In this document: positions 1 to 9,221 of the stretch, in pieces
How the letters are laid out: each line of letters begins with the position of its first letter
Numbering within the stretch: the first letter of the stretch is position 1
From: Prolixibacteraceae bacterium
GTDB taxonomy: Bacteria; Bacteroidota; Bacteroidia; Bacteroidales; Prolixibacteraceae
Direction: 5' to 3'
DNA: 64,000 nt
Assembly: GCA_003537645.1 (NCBI GenBank)
Contig: DPRM01000039.1
Coordinates: forward strand, 16,100-80,099
Notes under the pieces: generated by a model
Told to the model about the DNA's origin: nothing
Databases searched by the model: none
The model's input: only the letters and a program-made list of their open reading frames with translations
Translations under genes and position numbers: made by a program

Positions 1-1342
1 CTACCCTATCCAGTTTGTAATTGGCTTCGGCCTTGTATAATTCAAACTGAATTTTGAGTGGTTTATTATCCAGCAGATAGGTTTCGCCTTCTTTGAGAAT
101 ATCAATTGCTTCGGTATATTTTTCGAGTTGAAGACAGGCAACAGCTTTCAAAGCATACAAAACCGGTTGATTGGGAAACAAATCGACAGCCTTCGCCGCA
201 TCACTGTAAACACTGTTAAAATCCAGCAAATCATTGCTGATCAATATCATTCGTTCCCAAATCAGGTAATTGTCCTTTTGAGTTTCAAGCACTTTCCGAA
301 GCTGATCGCGTGCTTCGGCCAACTGACCTTTCCGGATAAGATATTCAGCATAAACAGTATAAACCCTATAATCGCCGCCATTGGTTTTCACCAGAATATC
401 AACCAGTTCGTTTATCTGATCGGCAGTAAAAAAAGGATCATCCTGATCGGCAGTCATCATCAGGTAATACTGAATCTTTGTTTCAACTTCAACCGATTTA
501 TTCAGAAAACCTTTCCGGGCATATTCCCAGGCTTTTTCCTTGTCGTCTTTTTCGCGGTAAAACGAGGTGAGCGAAAACAAAACGAAACCATTATCCGGGT
601 CAATTTCAAGTATTTTCAGATAATATTTAAGCGCGTTGGCTTCATCATTTTCCGAAAGGTAAAAATCGGCCATCAAGCCATAATAGCGCGGCTCTTTCGG
701 GTTATTATCAATGAGTTTCTGAAGTTCGGCGAGTGCTTCCTTTTTCTTTCCGGCGGCCTGATAAATTTGCTGTTTCTCTACCGAAATCTGATCATTGATA
801 CCTATTTTCTTTTCAAGCTCGTTGTATGCCTGAATTGACAAATCGTACTTTTCGGCTGATGAAAGCAGAGCGGCATTCATGTACAGATATTCAAGATTTT
901 CAGGATCTGAATTGTGCAGTTGCTGGTAGAGATCGGCAGCCTTTTTATACTGCTTTCCCTGCTGATAAATCTGGGCAAGCAACACTTTGTACCATTTATT
1001 TTCAGGATCGATATTGATTGCCTTTTCGAGCAAAAGCGAGGAGCTGGTCTGGTCGCCATTACTGCTGTGAATTTTAGCCAGTTCGAACATGGCCGAAGAC
1101 GAATTTGGATTGATTTCAAGGCACTTCGAAAAATAACCAATCGCAGCTTGCTGGTTCCCGATTATTTTTTGCTTTAGGCCTTCGATGAAAGTATATTCGA
1201 ATTCATTCTTTTCTTCGTCCGAAATCGTTTGTTCTGGCATTTCAGGTTTGGCCTGAATGTCGGTTTTAGCCTGCTTCTGTGCTGTTTTGCACGAAGTGGC
1301 CAAAACTGAAACAATGGCAATTAGCGCTAAGTATTTATTCAT
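1..1342 (-). CDS. TPR-repeat lipoprotein, C-terminus beyond window edge
   Basis: The minus-strand frame is open from an ATG at 1342 to the left edge, giving about 447 residues with no stop reached, so the gene is cut by the window. The N-terminus is a lipoprotein signal (MNKYLALIAIVSVLATSC), with Cys18 as the probable lipidation site. The rest is a chain of helical repeats with the TPR spacing of A..YF.K.LEI.P, for example around residues 70-105 and 200-235. Such proteins are scaffolds; here it would sit at the envelope facing the periplasm. It starts 8 bp downstream of dut, so it is probably co-transcribed with dut and perhaps hemW. No enzymatic motif is visible. Plus-strand reading frames over this stretch are antisense shadows. 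Confidence 0.8.
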   Translation of the reverse strand, partial: MNKYLALIAIVSVLATSCKTAQKQAKTDIQAKPEMPEQTISDEEKNEFEYTFIEGLKQKIIGNQQAAIGYFSKCLEINPNSSSAMFELAKIHSSNGDQTSSSLLLEKAINIDPENKWYKVLLAQIYQQGKQYKKAADLYQQLHNSDPENLEYLYMNAALLSSAEKYDLSIQAYNELEKKIGINDQISVEKQQIYQAAGKKKEALAELQKLIDNNPKEPRYYGLMADFYLSENDEANALKYYLKILEIDPDNGFVLFSLTSFYREKDDKEKAWEYARKGFLNKSVEVETKIQYYLMMTADQDDPFFTADQINELVDILVKTNGGDYRVYTVYAEYLIRKGQLAEARDQLRKVLETQKDNYLIWERMILISNDLLDFNSVYSDAAKAVDLFPNQPVLYALKAVACLQLEKYTEAIDILKEGETYLLDNKPLKIQFELYKAEANYKLDRV

Positions 1343-1350
1343 TGCTTATT

Positions 1351-1785
1351 TTAATTTTTGCCGGTGTGTCCAAAACCACCGGCACCGCGTTCGGTTTCTT
1401 CCAAAATTTCAACCTGCTCCCAGCCAATGTGTTCGTGCCGGGCAATTACCATCTGGCAAACACGTTCGCCGTGCTGAATCACAAATTCTTCGTTCGACAA
1501 ATTGATCAGGATCGCACATATTTCGCCACGGTAATCGGCATCAATTGTTCCGGGCGAATTAAGCACTGTAACTCCCTTTTTAATTGCCAATCCGCTCCTC
1601 GGGCGTATCTGAGCTTCGTAACCAACCGGTAATTCTATAAATAAACCTGTTGGCACAAGTACTCTTTCGAGCGGTTTTAATACAATCGGTTCAGCAAGAT
1701 TGGCTCGTATATCCATACCTGCTGAATGGATTGTACTATATTCGGGAAGCGGATTATTGGATTGATTTACAATTTTTACGATCAT
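1351..1785 (-). CDS. dut: dUTP diphosphatase (dUTPase)
   Basis: This enzyme hydrolyses dUTP to dUMP and diphosphate, keeping uracil out of DNA and feeding dTMP synthesis; it works as a trimer in the cytoplasm. The conserved dUTPase motifs appear in order: AGMDIRA, PRSGLA, a [10 protein letters not shown] block carrying the catalytic Asp region, and the C-terminal flexible [10 protein letters not shown] arm that closes over the nucleotide. The ATG at 1785 gives 144 residues, the usual family length. The frame stays open upstream to 1881, but those 32 residues look nothing like a dUTPase N-terminus. It lies about 100 bp downstream of hemW and 8 bp before the TPR lipoprotein on the same strand. 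Confidence 0.96.
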   Translation of the reverse strand: MIVKIVNQSNNPLPEYSTIHSAGMDIRANLAEPIVLKPLERVLVPTGLFIELPVGYEAQIRPRSGLAIKKGVTVLNSPGTIDADYRGEICAILINLSNEEFVIQHGERVCQMVIARHEHIGWEQVEILEETERGAGGFGHTGKN

Positions 1786-1884
1786 TTTACTACGGTTCTG
1801 GTTCACTAAATAAAAAAATTTAAAGTCGCTAAGATATGGATTTATACCCGGAATGAAACACCCAACCAATGCAATTAACAATAT

Positions 1885-3021
1885 TTAGCAGGATTCAACT
1901 ACCATAAAATCAGCCATTATTTTGTCTGAAATAAATAATCCTTCAGGACTTAAGCGAACTGTTCCAGAGGTATTTATTATATGACCTGAATGTGCATATT
2001 TCGCTTCGAGTTTCTGAAAATGAGAGAAATATTCCGGTGAAAATCCGGTCTGAATATCATCCATTGAAATACCCCACATCGTTCGCAAACCGGTAATGAT
2101 AAAATCGTTGTAGCGATCCTGTTCGGTCAAATTTTCGGTTTCGGAATAAGCCAGGTTGTTCTCCAGACCGTCGAGATATTTGGCAATGGAGGAAACATTC
2201 CAGCGACGGCTTGCCAGATCGTACGAATGTGCTGACGGACCAATTCCGAGGTATTTTTTGCTTTTCCAATACGATGAATTGTGCTGAGAATAAAGTCCCG
2301 GTTTGCTGAAATTTGAAATCTCGTAATGCTCGAATCCGGCTTCTTTCAGTATTTTAATAAGCATCTCAAATTGCTGAACACTAAGTTCATCGGGCAATTC
2401 TTTCAGGATTCCCTTTTTGAGCTGTTCGTAAAACACAGTTCCTTCGTGGTAAGTTAGGTTATAGGCCGAAATATGCTGCACATCCAGCTCAACTGCAATG
2501 CGCACATTCCTCTCCCATTCATCAATGGTTTGATTGGGCAAACCGTAAATAAGATCGATACTGATGTTTGAAAAGCCAGCTCTTTTTGCCCATTTTACCG
2601 ACTGAATGGCCTGCATCACGCCATGACGGCGGTTCATAAGTTTAAGATCGGACTCGGAAAATGACTGAACTCCCATGCTAAGCCGGTTGAAACCAATTTG
2701 TTTTAAGGCTGAAAGTATTGCCTGGGTGAGATCATCGGGATTTGCTTCGAGCGTAATCTCAGTATTTTCGGCCAACCGATAATGTTCGCTGATGGTATTC
2801 AGAAGATCTTTTAACTCGTCAATAAGTAAAACAGAGGGAGTTCCACCGCCAAAATAGATTGTATTTATCTCTTCGGAAGCCAATTCGGGCGCCCTGCTTT
2901 GCAACTCCTTTTTTAATCCGTCCAACAACCTGGCTTTCTGGCTCAGATCGGTCGATTTAAAGAAATCGCAATAATGGCAACGCTTACGGCAAAAGGGGAT
3001 GTGAATGTAGATTCCAGCCAA
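1885..3021 (-). CDS. hemW: HemW-type radical SAM heme chaperone
   Basis: This is a 378-residue radical SAM protein of the HemW/HemN-like family, long annotated as oxygen-independent coproporphyrinogen III oxidase but now regarded as a heme chaperone. The N-terminus IYIHIPFCRKRCHYCDFF carries the C-x3-C-x2-C cluster motif followed by the C-D-F signature of HemW. A GGGTPS motif near residue 60 is the SAM-binding glycine stretch, and the HemW C-terminal domain is present. The start codon appears to be TTG at 3021-3019, because the family N-terminus begins immediately there. About 150 bp separates it from the upstream Rrf2 gene, and that gap contains a dispersed repeat. Confidence 0.93.
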   Translation of the reverse strand: MAGIYIHIPFCRKRCHYCDFFKSTDLSQKARLLDGLKKELQSRAPELASEEINTIYFGGGTPSVLLIDELKDLLNTISEHYRLAENTEITLEANPDDLTQAILSALKQIGFNRLSMGVQSFSESDLKLMNRRHGVMQAIQSVKWAKRAGFSNISIDLIYGLPNQTIDEWERNVRIAVELDVQHISAYNLTYHEGTVFYEQLKKGILKELPDELSVQQFEMLIKILKEAGFEHYEISNFSKPGLYSQHNSSYWKSKKYLGIGPSAHSYDLASRRWNVSSIAKYLDGLENNLAYSETENLTEQDRYNDFIITGLRTMWGISMDDIQTGFSPEYFSHFQKLEAKYAHSGHIINTSGTVRLSPEGLFISDKIMADFMVVESC

Positions 3022-3093
3022 AATATTGAAGGATTGAATTAAAGGAAATTTATAAAATGAAGATCCGTAATATTACCAACATTAAGTTGCAAG

Positions 3094-3161
3094 TAAATGA
3101 CAACAAATGACCACTACTGACTGATGCTCAATGCCAATTAGGTATTTAAACGGACAGTCAT
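3094..3161 (+). repeat. Dispersed intergenic repeat, copy A
   Basis: About 68 bp between hemW and the Rrf2 gene match, in opposite orientation, the stretch 25100-25168 upstream of the GH32 gene. The shared core is AATGCCAA, then GGTAT, then TAAACGGACA with a final TCAT, plus runs of TGAC every 10-12 bp. Both copies are intergenic and neither has coding potential. This is a repeat family of unknown function. Confidence 0.6.
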
Positions 3162-3171
3162 ACTTTATTAT

Positions 3172-3615
3172 CTAAAGCCTGATAAGGTCTTCCAAACCAT
3201 CCATGTCGCCCAGTATTTCTTCAATAGTGGTGTCTTTATAGAATTGCAATAATTGAGCGCGAATCGGTCCGAAACGACTATGAACCGGACATGGTTTTTC
3301 ATTATTTTCATGCGTCGAACATGGCTGTAAACCAATCAGGCAATTCCTGAAAAAGTCTTCTCCATCAACAATTTTCACAATATCATACAGTGATATTTCG
3401 CTGGGTTTTCTGCCCAAACCAAAACCGCCATTTGGACCCTTGGTGGAAACTAAAATCTTCTGTTTTACCAGGTTTTGCAAAATTTTCCCCAAAAAAGGAG
3501 TTGGGATCATTAGATCGGATGAAATTTTCTTGATACCGATTTTGGTTCCGTCTTCAGAAAATTTACCCAGATAGATAAGCGCTCTTACCGCATATTTACA
3601 TGTATTGGATAGCAT
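3172..3615 (-). CDS. Rrf2-family transcriptional regulator, probable Fe-S sensor
   Basis: This is a 147-residue Rrf2 protein. It has an N-terminal winged helix (the CKYAVRALIYL start is typical), a GPNGGFGL wing around residues 60-67, and a ligand loop with Cys92, Cys99 and Cys109, where IscR, NsrR and RsrR bind an Fe-S cluster. The spacing C-x6-C-x9-C differs from IscR (C-x5-C-x5-C), so the sensed signal cannot be assigned from sequence. It lies 5 bp downstream of the LutB-like gene and probably forms an operon with it and rpiB. A role in regulating iron-sulfur or redox genes is inferred. No target operator was recognised. Confidence 0.87.
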   Translation of the reverse strand: MLSNTCKYAVRALIYLGKFSEDGTKIGIKKISSDLMIPTPFLGKILQNLVKQKILVSTKGPNGGFGLGRKPSEISLYDIVKIVDGEDFFRNCLIGLQPCSTHENNEKPCPVHSRFGPIRAQLLQFYKDTTIEEILGDMDGLEDLIRL

Positions 3616-3620
3616 AGGTT

Positions 3621-4991
3621 TTATTTTTTATTGGTCCATTGTTTACTAAACGACTGATCAGCCAATTTTGGAAGCTGTTTCATTTCTCCCAGGGCATTTG
3701 CTCCAAACAAAGCGAATGCATTTTTTGTTTTCCCCCCCAGCAAATCCAATCGGTTTCGCTTCGAAAAGGCATATTGATATGCTTTCATTCCCTGATTCCA
3801 TAAAAATCCGCCCTCTCCTGCCCTCACTGCATCGCGCCGGTTGATGAGCAACATGTGGTGCAACGGAATTTTTACCGGACAAACTTCTGTGCATTTTCCG
3901 CACACAGAACAGGCCGAACTTAGGTGATTGTATTCCTTCAATCCTTTGAAAAATGGTGTAATAACCGAACCAATTGGTCCGCTGTAGGTGGCGTCGTAGG
4001 TGTATCCGCCAATATTTTTATAAATCGGACAGGCATTCAGGCAGGCACCACATCGGATGCATTTCAAAGCTTCGTACTGGTCGTCGTTTTGGTACAGCGC
4101 TGAACGCTTGTTGTCCAAAAGAATGACGAACATCTTTTCAGGTCCGTCGGTTTCACCGTTTTTTTTGGGGCCTGTAATCAACGAATTGTAAACCGATATT
4201 TGCTGCCCGGTTCCGTGTGCTGCCAAAATCGGCCACATCAAACCAAGATCCTTCATGCGGGGAATCACTTTTTCGATTCCGGCAATCACAATGTGAATTT
4301 TTGGAAAAGAAACTGTCATCAGCGCATTTCCTTCATTTTCGGTCAAACAAATTCCACCCACATCGGCCACCAGAAAGTTGGCGCCGGTAATTCCCACATC
4401 GGCCAAAGTGAACTTTTCCCGCAGTTTTTTCCTGACAAAATCAGTCAGAAATTCAGGCGAACTGCCTTCGGGAGTATTAAATTTTTCGGTGAAAAGTTCA
4501 GCGATATCGTGCCGCGATTTGTGCATACACGGAGTTACAATATGGTATGGCTTTTCGCCCGCCAGCTGAACAATGTATTCGCCCAGATCGGTTTCAAGCG
4601 ACTCAACACCAATCTCTTCCAGATGTTCGTTCAATTCAATTTCCTCGGTAGTCATCGACTTGCTTTTAACCACCGTTTTCGAATTGTTTTCAATCAGTAT
4701 TTTTTTAATCTCGTCAATGGCTTCACTTTCATCTTCAGCCCAGATTACTGAAGCGCCATTGGCCGTGATATTTTTTTCAAACTCAAGTAAATAATCATGC
4801 AAATTATTGATTGCCTTTGATTTAATATACGAAGCACGGGTTTTGGCCAAATCAAGATTAGAATATCTTTTCATACCACGATCGACAGCTGCATCGTATT
4901 TCGAGATATTAAATCTGATGGTCGCCCTGTGTTTCAAATCGAAAGCAATCTCTTCAGACTTTTGCAGAAATATTTCCTTTTGTTTCGACAT
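3621..4991 (-). CDS. LutB-like iron-sulfur LUD-domain protein
   Basis: This 456-residue protein resembles LutB/YkgF, the iron-sulfur subunit of the LutABC L-lactate oxidation complex. It has a LUD (DUF162) domain over about residues 60-300. Two ferredoxin-type motifs follow, CIRCGACLNACP near residue 310 and CSVCGKCTEVCP near residue 360, then a short C-terminal tail. The ATG at 4991 starts 2 bp after the rpiB stop; a TTG at 5000 would add three residues and overlap rpiB. No lutA or lutC gene is adjacent, which is unusual for a lactate-utilisation operon. The partners may be elsewhere, or the protein may have another electron acceptor. Confidence 0.88.
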   Translation of the reverse strand: MSKQKEIFLQKSEEIAFDLKHRATIRFNISKYDAAVDRGMKRYSNLDLAKTRASYIKSKAINNLHDYLLEFEKNITANGASVIWAEDESEAIDEIKKILIENNSKTVVKSKSMTTEEIELNEHLEEIGVESLETDLGEYIVQLAGEKPYHIVTPCMHKSRHDIAELFTEKFNTPEGSSPEFLTDFVRKKLREKFTLADVGITGANFLVADVGGICLTENEGNALMTVSFPKIHIVIAGIEKVIPRMKDLGLMWPILAAHGTGQQISVYNSLITGPKKNGETDGPEKMFVILLDNKRSALYQNDDQYEALKCIRCGACLNACPIYKNIGGYTYDATYSGPIGSVITPFFKGLKEYNHLSSACSVCGKCTEVCPVKIPLHHMLLINRRDAVRAGEGGFLWNQGMKAYQYAFSKRNRLDLLGGKTKNAFALFGANALGEMKQLPKLADQSFSKQWTNKK

Positions 4992-4993
4992 TT

Positions 4994-5431
4994 TTAACAA
5001 GGTATCTTATTGATCCTATTTTGGTGACGGCCACCTTCGAAACCTGTAGCCAAAAATATTTTTACAATTTCGATGGCCTGTTCGTCGGTAATATAACGCG
5101 CCGGAAGTGCACAAATGTTGGCATTGTTGTGCAATCTTGCCAATTCGGCAATTTCGGGCAACCAGCAAATTGCCGAACGTATTCCCTTGTGTTTATTGGC
5201 TGTCATATTTATTCCGTTTCCACTTCCGCACAAAGTGATTCCCAAATCGAATTCGCCAAGACTTACCGCATCGGCCAAAGGGTGGGCAAAGTCAGGATAA
5301 TCGCTGCTTTCCGAAGAAAACGCACCAAAATCTTTGAATTCAATACCTTGTTCCTGAAGGTATTTCAGCACGGCTTGTTTTCTTTCGAAACCAGCATGAT
5401 CGCTTGCAACACCAATTTTAATTTTCGCCAT
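4994..5431 (-). CDS. rpiB: Ribose-5-phosphate isomerase B
   Basis: A 145-residue RpiB/LacAB family sugar isomerase that interconverts ribose 5-phosphate and ribulose 5-phosphate in the non-oxidative pentose phosphate pathway. The N-terminal GVASDHAGF and the central CGSGNGINMTANK segment (catalytic Cys and anion-binding loop) are clear, as is the NNANICALPAR stretch. Length is normal for the family. It sits 46 bp after the flippase gene and 2 bp before the LutB-like gene, all on the minus strand, so the four genes 6953-3172 may share a transcript. The chemistry is confidently assigned, although allose-6-phosphate isomerases look similar. Confidence 0.95.
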   Translation of the reverse strand: MAKIKIGVASDHAGFERKQAVLKYLQEQGIEFKDFGAFSSESSDYPDFAHPLADAVSLGEFDLGITLCGSGNGINMTANKHKGIRSAICWLPEIAELARLHNNANICALPARYITDEQAIEIVKIFLATGFEGGRHQNRINKIPC

Positions 5432-5477
5432 AATTCATTGAATAATTTTCAAAAATAATACTAAAAAGTATTTTACT

Positions 5478-6953
5478 CTAATTTCGTTTAATAAAACTTT
5501 GTATCTCATTTTTTTCAGCAAAAAATATTACCGCCAGAAATGCCACAAACAGGCTGATATTGAGTCCGTATTTTAATATTTCTGAAGAGATATTTATAGT
5601 TGAAGAGATATAATACAAACCGACGGCGGCAGCAAAATAAAGCAAAATGCGTTTCAGGTCGTAGTCAACACGATAGTATTTCTGGCCAACCACGTATGAA
5701 ATAACTGTCATCAGTACAAAACAAATCAGCACCGCATAGGCCGAACCCATATATCCCATCACCGGAATGAGCCAGATATTGAAACCGATGGTCAAAACCG
5801 CGCCAATGCCTCCAATAACGGCACCCATCCAGGTTTTATCCGATAGTTTGTACCAAAGCGAAAGATTAAAATAAATACCAAGAAATAAATTGGCCATTAA
5901 AACTGACGGAACTACTTTTAATCCTGAATGATATTCGGGACCGATTACAATTTTAAAAACATCGATAAACAGCGTGATTCCCAAAAATATAAGTAATCCA
6001 AAAATGATGAAATACTTCATTACCTGCGCATAAATCAGGCGCGAATCGCTGCTTTTCTGATGACTGAAAAAGAAAGGTTCGAATGAATACCTGAACGCCT
6101 GGATAAACATGTTCATCAGTACGGCCAGTTTGTAATTGGCTCCGTAAATTCCCAATTGTTCCATTGGTTTTTGGTGGGCTGGTATCAGTTCAGGCATCAA
6201 AATTTTATCAATATTCTGGTTGATCATTCCGGCAATTCCAACCAGTAGGATAGGGAAAGAGTACCAAAACATTTCGCGGAAAAGACCCCAATCGAAAATT
6301 GGTTTTATTTTCCTGATTTCGGGAATGAGCATTAAAAGCGTGATTACTGATGCCAGTAAATTTGAAATAAACACATAACCAACGCCAAACTGCGGATTGT
6401 AAATGTATTGGATAAAACTGTCGGGATTTGATTTCAGAAAATACGGACAGGCCGAAAGGAAAAACAAATTGAAGAAAATATTGAAAAAGATATTGACCAT
6501 TTTCAGGGTGGCAAACCTGACGGGTTTTCCTTCGAGGCGCAAATTTGCAAACGGAATGGCTGTTGCCGCGTCAAGCGCAACAATTACAGCCAGTAATTTG
6601 ATGTATTCCTTGCTGTTGGGATAGTCGAGAAAACCTGCAAAACTTCCGGAGAAAATAAACGCGATGGCTACAAAAAGCATCGAACTACCAAATAACGAAA
6701 ATGCACTTGTTGAGTATATTTTGTCTTTCTGTTCGCTTTTGTTGGCAAATCTGAAAAAGCCGGTTTCCATTCCAAAGGTTAGAATGACCAGCAAAAAAGC
6801 AATGTACGAATACAAATTTGTGACAACTCCGTACTCTTCAGGAAGAAAAATACGCGAATAATACGGAACCAGCCACCAGTTAAGGAAACGACCAACGATA
6901 CTGCTCATACCGTAAATAGCAGTTTCGCCGGCAAGTTTTTTTAATGCGCCCAC
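5478..6953 (-). CDS. Wzx-like polysaccharide flippase
   Basis: A 491-residue polytopic membrane protein of the MVF/MATE-like polysaccharide transport superfamily. It would flip undecaprenyl-linked oligosaccharides across the inner membrane. The N-terminus (LAGETAIYGMSSIVGRFLNW) is typical of Bacteroidota lipopolysaccharide or capsule flippases, and about 12-14 hydrophobic segments span the whole length. No surface-polysaccharide synthesis cluster is adjacent, so its cognate glycan is unknown. A TAnnTTTG-like -7 element lies just upstream on the minus strand (6971-6978), divergent from the promoter of the glutamine cyclotransferase gene. Confidence 0.88.
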   Translation of the reverse strand: MGALKKLAGETAIYGMSSIVGRFLNWWLVPYYSRIFLPEEYGVVTNLYSYIAFLLVILTFGMETGFFRFANKSEQKDKIYSTSAFSLFGSSMLFVAIAFIFSGSFAGFLDYPNSKEYIKLLAVIVALDAATAIPFANLRLEGKPVRFATLKMVNIFFNIFFNLFFLSACPYFLKSNPDSFIQYIYNPQFGVGYVFISNLLASVITLLMLIPEIRKIKPIFDWGLFREMFWYSFPILLVGIAGMINQNIDKILMPELIPAHQKPMEQLGIYGANYKLAVLMNMFIQAFRYSFEPFFFSHQKSSDSRLIYAQVMKYFIIFGLLIFLGITLFIDVFKIVIGPEYHSGLKVVPSVLMANLFLGIYFNLSLWYKLSDKTWMGAVIGGIGAVLTIGFNIWLIPVMGYMGSAYAVLICFVLMTVISYVVGQKYYRVDYDLKRILLYFAAAVGLYYISSTINISSEILKYGLNISLFVAFLAVIFFAEKNEIQSFIKRN

Positions 6954-6970
6954 AATCTTAAATTTTTGCC

Positions 6971-6978
6971 CAAAGATA
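6971..6978 (-). promoter_or_regulatory. Candidate -7 element for the flippase gene
   Basis: The minus strand reads TATCTTTG, an exact match to the Bacteroidota -7 consensus TAnnTTTG, 18 bp before the flippase ATG. No convincing -33 TTTG was found at the right distance. The short leader would make transcription start almost at the start codon. Confidence 0.4.
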
Positions 6979-7031
6979 TAAACCTATTCTTTTGGCTGGC
7001 TTGAAAAATGATGTTGAAAGCCAATTTGTTT

Positions 7032-7039
7032 TATATTTG
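7032..7039 (+). promoter_or_regulatory. Candidate -7 element for the glutamine cyclotransferase gene
   Basis: TATATTTG matches TAnnTTTG 34 bp before the ATG at 7074. A TTG at 7014-7016 could act as a weak -33 element, although the spacing is short. Confidence 0.45.
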
Positions 7040-7073
7040 AAGCCAGTTTTATAACCGTAATTTAATTCTCCGG

Positions 7074-8144
7074 ATGAATCTCAGACTATTCGCCAGTTTT
7101 ATTGTGATTGCAATATTTATCAGTTCATTTTCGTGTTCAAATAAGTCGAATCGTTCGCGAAAACCTGCGGTTCAGATTACGGTTGAATCTGTTCATAAAA
7201 AAATCATTTTCGGCGATGATATTAACATTGGTATTTCTGTAAAACTGAAGGATGGTGATCTGCAGGAAACCAAAATTTTTATGGATTCAGTTTTAATTAC
7301 AAGCAGCCAGAAAACAGAATTTACCCATACTCTTAAAAAATTTAAAAACCTCGGAAAATATACTTTAAAAGTTGTTTCAATAAAAACTGATGGGGTAGAG
7401 GGCGTTTATTATAAAACTTTTGAAGTACTGTCGGATATCGTTCCTGAACAAAACGGATATGAGCTGATTCAATCGTATCCGCACAATGAAGAATTTTTTA
7501 CGCAAGGGCTTGAAATTCATAATGGTTATTTGTACGAAGGAACCGGCGAAAACAGCAGATCGGGATTATATAAAACGAACTTAAAAACCGGTAAAACATT
7601 GCAATCGGTAAAACTTGCCGACCGCTATTTTGGTGAAGGAATTACCATTTTCAATAACCGTATTTATCAACTCACTTATAAGCACAAAACAGCATTTGTT
7701 TACGAACTCGAAAATATGGCTTTGATCGATAGTTTTCAATTTGCATCGGCCGAAGGCTGGGGATTGACGCACGATGAGCAGTACCTCATTATGAGTGATG
7801 GAACAAATGTTCTTACTTATCTGGATCCGGTAAGCTATAAACCGGTTAAAAAAGTTCAGGTTTATGATGATAATAATCCGGTTTTATACCTAAACGAACT
7901 TGAATATTCTGACGGATTTATTTATGCCAATATTTGGGGAACCAACATTATTGTAAAGATTGAACCGACAACAGGCAGAACACTTGCCAAAATAAACCTG
8001 GATGGAATTTTAACCATGACAAACCCGGATAAACCAGTTGATGTACTGAATGGAATAGCCATCGATCCGGTCACAAAAAAAATGTATGTTACCGGAAAAT
8101 TTTACCCAAAATTATTTGAAATAAAACCGGTTAAAAAAGAGTAG
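7074..8144 (+). CDS. Glutaminyl-peptide cyclotransferase-like lipoprotein
   Basis: A 356-residue exported protein. The N-terminus is a lipoprotein signal ending FISSFSC, with Cys21 as the likely lipidated residue. Residues about 30-125 form a beta-rich domain. From about 130 the sequence matches the plant-type glutamine cyclotransferase family, a five-bladed propeller that cyclises N-terminal Gln to pyroglutamate. Its blocks include [29 protein letters not shown] and [16 protein letters not shown]. It would act in the periplasm or at the outer membrane on exported proteins. It is a single gene and its end overlaps the end of ruvB on the opposite strand by 14 bp. Confidence 0.88.
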   Translation: MNLRLFASFIVIAIFISSFSCSNKSNRSRKPAVQITVESVHKKIIFGDDINIGISVKLKDGDLQETKIFMDSVLITSSQKTEFTHTLKKFKNLGKYTLKVVSIKTDGVEGVYYKTFEVLSDIVPEQNGYELIQSYPHNEEFFTQGLEIHNGYLYEGTGENSRSGLYKTNLKTGKTLQSVKLADRYFGEGITIFNNRIYQLTYKHKTAFVYELENMALIDSFQFASAEGWGLTHDEQYLIMSDGTNVLTYLDPVSYKPVKKVQVYDDNNPVLYLNELEYSDGFIYANIWGTNIIVKIEPTTGRTLAKINLDGILTMTNPDKPVDVLNGIAIDPVTKKMYVTGKFYPKLFEIKPVKKE

Positions 8145-9153
8145 GGGAGTCGCCGTAATGTATTTTCCCGAGGTGTTTATAAGCCAGTTCTGTAACCTCT
8201 CTTCCGCGTGGCGTACGTTTTAAAAAGCCTTCCATAATAAGGAAAGGTTCATAAACTTCTTCAATGGTTCCGGTATCTTCGCCAACAGCGGTAGCAATTG
8301 TTGATAATCCAACAGGTCCGCCCTTGAATTTATCGATGATGGTTGTTAAAATCTTATTATCCATTTCATCCAAACCATATTTATCGATGTTCAGCGCATC
8401 CAAAGCGTATAAAGTGATGTCGATATCAATTTCACCATTGCCTTTTACCTGCGCAAAATCTCTTACGCGACGCAACAAAGCATTTACAATTCGTGGCGTT
8501 CCGCGGCTACGCGATGCGATGGAAACTGCAGCCTGATCTTCAATTTTCACATTCAGTATCTGAGCCGAGCGCCTTACAATCTTGGTAAGTATATCAACGT
8601 CGTAGTATTCGAGATGCGATTTGATACCGAAACGGGCGCGCAGGGGGCTTGTTAATAAACCCGACCGTGTAGTTGCCCCAATTAAGGTAAAAGGGTTTAA
8701 TTCGAGCTGTATGGAGCGTGCACTGGGTCCCTTGTCAATCATGATGTCGATCTTGTAATCTTCCATCGCAGAATACAGGTATTCTTCAACAATAGGGCTT
8801 AGCCGGTGAATTTCGTCGATGAATAAAACTGAATTGGGTTCCAGATTTGTTAATAAACCCGCCAAATCGCCAGGCTTATCCAATACAGGACCTGATGTAA
8901 GTTTCAGTGAGACACCAAGCTCGTTGGCAATAATGTTCGAAAGTGTAGTCTTTCCCAATCCCGGTGGGCCGTGCAGTAAAACATGATCCAAAGCTTCGCC
9001 GCGCATTTTTGCAGCTTTGACAAATATTTTCAGGTTTTCAACAATTTTACTCTGACCACTAAAATCATCAAATTCAAGAGGGCGTAATTGTTTGTCAAAA
9101 TCCTTGTCATTATCCGGAGTTAATTCTTCTCTGAAGTCAAAATGTTCGTTCAT
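8131..9153 (-). CDS. ruvB: Holliday junction branch migration helicase RuvB
   Basis: This 340-residue AAA+ motor drives branch migration with RuvA during recombinational repair. Visible motifs are Walker [11 protein letters not shown] near residue 65, Walker [10 protein letters not shown] near 115, sensor/arginine-finger region GATTRSGLL and SPLRARFG near 165-180, and the C-terminal winged helix with TPRGREVT. The length is normal. The ATG at 9153 fits the family N-terminus. The 3' end overlaps the convergent cyclotransferase gene by 14 bp. ruvA is not in the vicinity. Confidence 0.97.
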   Translation of the reverse strand: MNEHFDFREELTPDNDKDFDKQLRPLEFDDFSGQSKIVENLKIFVKAAKMRGEALDHVLLHGPPGLGKTTLSNIIANELGVSLKLTSGPVLDKPGDLAGLLTNLEPNSVLFIDEIHRLSPIVEEYLYSAMEDYKIDIMIDKGPSARSIQLELNPFTLIGATTRSGLLTSPLRARFGIKSHLEYYDVDILTKIVRRSAQILNVKIEDQAAVSIASRSRGTPRIVNALLRRVRDFAQVKGNGEIDIDITLYALDALNIDKYGLDEMDNKILTTIIDKFKGGPVGLSTIATAVGEDTGTIEEVYEPFLIMEGFLKRTPRGREVTELAYKHLGKIHYGDSPTLF

Positions 9154-9172
9154 TCTTAGCTTTTAATCAGGC

Positions 9173-9180
9173 CAAATGTA
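9173..9180 (-). promoter_or_regulatory. Candidate -7 element for ruvB
   Basis: The minus strand reads TACATTTG, matching TAnnTTTG, 20 bp upstream of the ruvB ATG. No -33 element was recognised. Confidence 0.35.
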
Positions 9181-9221
9181 AACAAATAAAGCTTGATGGA
9201 GAAGATACGAATCGTATAAAA

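Noticed and set aside
128..838. Plus-strand frame of 236 codons at the left end
   Set aside because: It is antisense to a continuous TPR lipoprotein frame with a clear lipobox and helical repeats.
1786..1881. Upstream extension of dut
   Set aside because: The 32 extra residues do not match the dUTPase N-terminus; the family length fits the ATG at 1785.
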